DNA of 64,000 nucleotides from Sphingomonas japonica (GTDB lineage: Bacteria > Pseudomonadota > Alphaproteobacteria > Sphingomonadales > Sphingomonadaceae): contig NZ_VDYR01000001.1 in assembly GCF_006346325.1 (NCBI RefSeq), positions 2,386,519 to 2,450,518 on the forward strand, in the 5' to 3' direction. Within the stretch, counting starts at the first letter, position 1. Every line of letters starts with the position of its first letter. This document shows positions 63,640 to 64,000 of the stretch, one piece after another. The notes beneath the pieces were generated by a model. That model was not told the origin of the DNA. It ran no database searches and saw only the letters and a program-made list of their open reading frames with translations. The translations under genes and the position numbers were made by a program.

Positions 63640-63887
63640 ATCGTGAGATCCAGAATTAGGCCGCAATTGCGAGTGCTTCATTGTCATTGGCACTTGTGTA
63701 ATGGGCCGTTGCGGTGGTCCCATTCCGAGCGAAAGCTGCGCTTTTCAACACACGTCGATCCTGGTTCGGCCCCGTCATCATCCGCCGTTTCGGGCGGTTG
63801 GTGGTGGAGCCGCCGGGTACTGCCCCCGGGTCCGCTGCGCCTATGACACGCCGCAATTTATCGCCATAGCCGGGCAAGCCCGACCCC
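63640..63887 (-). ncRNA. ssrA: Two-piece (circularly permuted) tmRNA
   Basis: tmRNA frees stalled ribosomes and adds a degradation tag. Gene order on the - strand is acceptor piece first, with CCA at 63804-63802, then a 28-base spacer (63801-63774), then the coding piece starting GGGGCCGAACCAGGATCGAC at 63773. The acceptor stem GGGGCCG pairs with CGGCTCC, including the G3-U70 pair that makes it an alanine acceptor. The tag ANDNEALAIAA is encoded at 63691-63659 and ends with TAA at 63658-63656. The outer ends are estimates; a TATATC -10 lies at 63896-63891. Confidence 0.92.
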
Positions 63888-64000
63888 TTGGATATAGCGA
63901 TCGTGCGGCGAAAGAAAAGGTGGGAGTCTTTGTAGAGAGCGGCACCGGCACAAACACGCCTTTCCAGCGCCACAATGTCCCGCTAGGGACTAGGATATCA

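Noticed and set aside
63481..63999. TAGGATATC occurring on both sides of ssrA, as if an attachment-site duplication
   Set aside because: Only nine bases match, no integrase or foreign DNA lies between, and chance recurrence is plausible.
1..64000. CRISPR arrays, insertion sequences, prophage genes or toxin-antitoxin pairs
   Set aside because: I saw no regularly spaced repeats, transposases, integrases, phage structural genes or paired small toxin-like genes.

Overview
This window is a piece of a high-GC alphaproteobacterial chromosome, almost certainly from a sphingomonad (Sphingomonas or a close relative). This rests on the gene families and gene orders (DUF6489-mnmE-mnmG-rsmG-parA-parB, DUF3576-leuS-lptE-holA, imuA-imuB-dnaE2), an alphaproteobacterial LexA box, a circularly permuted two-piece tmRNA with the tag ANDNEALAIAA, and a dispersed REP-like palindrome in intergenic gaps. 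No species can be named from the sequence alone. Nothing looks like a prophage, insertion sequence, integron or CRISPR array. It is densely packed core chromosome, probably near the replication origin, because parAB and three parS sites lie at about 2.5-6.8 kb.

Layout. 0-8 kb: end of a TerC-family gene, a dienelactone hydrolase, then a tightly overlapped block of DUF6489, tRNA-modification genes (mnmE, mnmG), rsmG and the segregation genes parA and parB, with a UbiH-type hydroxylase facing them. 8-17 kb: ftsK, lolA, xthA, an unusual ribA, a TetR regulator, a VOC protein, HAD and YggS genes, a ThiE-like gene and a probable outer-membrane protein. 17-24 kb: DUF3576 lipoprotein, leuS, lptE, holA; facing them a thioredoxin co-chaperone, Lon-N domain and Trm112 operon; then tRNA-Gly(GCC). 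24-30 kb: sulfotransferase-like gene, tdk, truB, rpsO, pnp with a structured leader, and a HisKA_2 sensor kinase. 30-36 kb: recQ, a TIGR01244 phosphatase-like protein, a small membrane protein, a sterol-desaturase-type enzyme and a GMC oxidoreductase.

36-48 kb: three ligase-associated DNA-repair genes (pdeM, a DEXH helicase, an MBL-fold exonuclease) without the ligase, interrupted by a twin retropepsin-like protease and a 61-residue membrane protein; an M28 peptidase; a glycine-betaine-type ABC importer with permease fused to binding protein; an SDR; phhB; a zincin; and ccmA-ccmB, where ccmA appears to start with CTG. 48-52 kb: a De Ley-Doudoroff sugar module (vSGLT-like symporter, dgoK, dgoA, divergent FadR-type regulator). 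52-60 kb: prs, gltX and the SOS mutagenesis operon imuA-imuB-dnaE2, whose LexA box overlaps the -10 element and which may be leaderless. 60-64 kb: a small four-cysteine protein, an Atm1-type ABC exporter, an alpha/beta hydrolase, a 20-bp inverted repeat, a pair of hairpins with nearly identical 14-nt loops, and the permuted ssrA gene.

Many genes overlap by 1-4 bases (ATGA, GTGA, CTGA), which suggests translational coupling. The best leads for something not yet described are the tandem same-loop hairpins beside ssrA, the CTG start of ccmA, the SOS-controlled leaderless imuA promoter, the degenerate RibB-like domain on RibA, and the ligase-less repair module with its two embedded genes.
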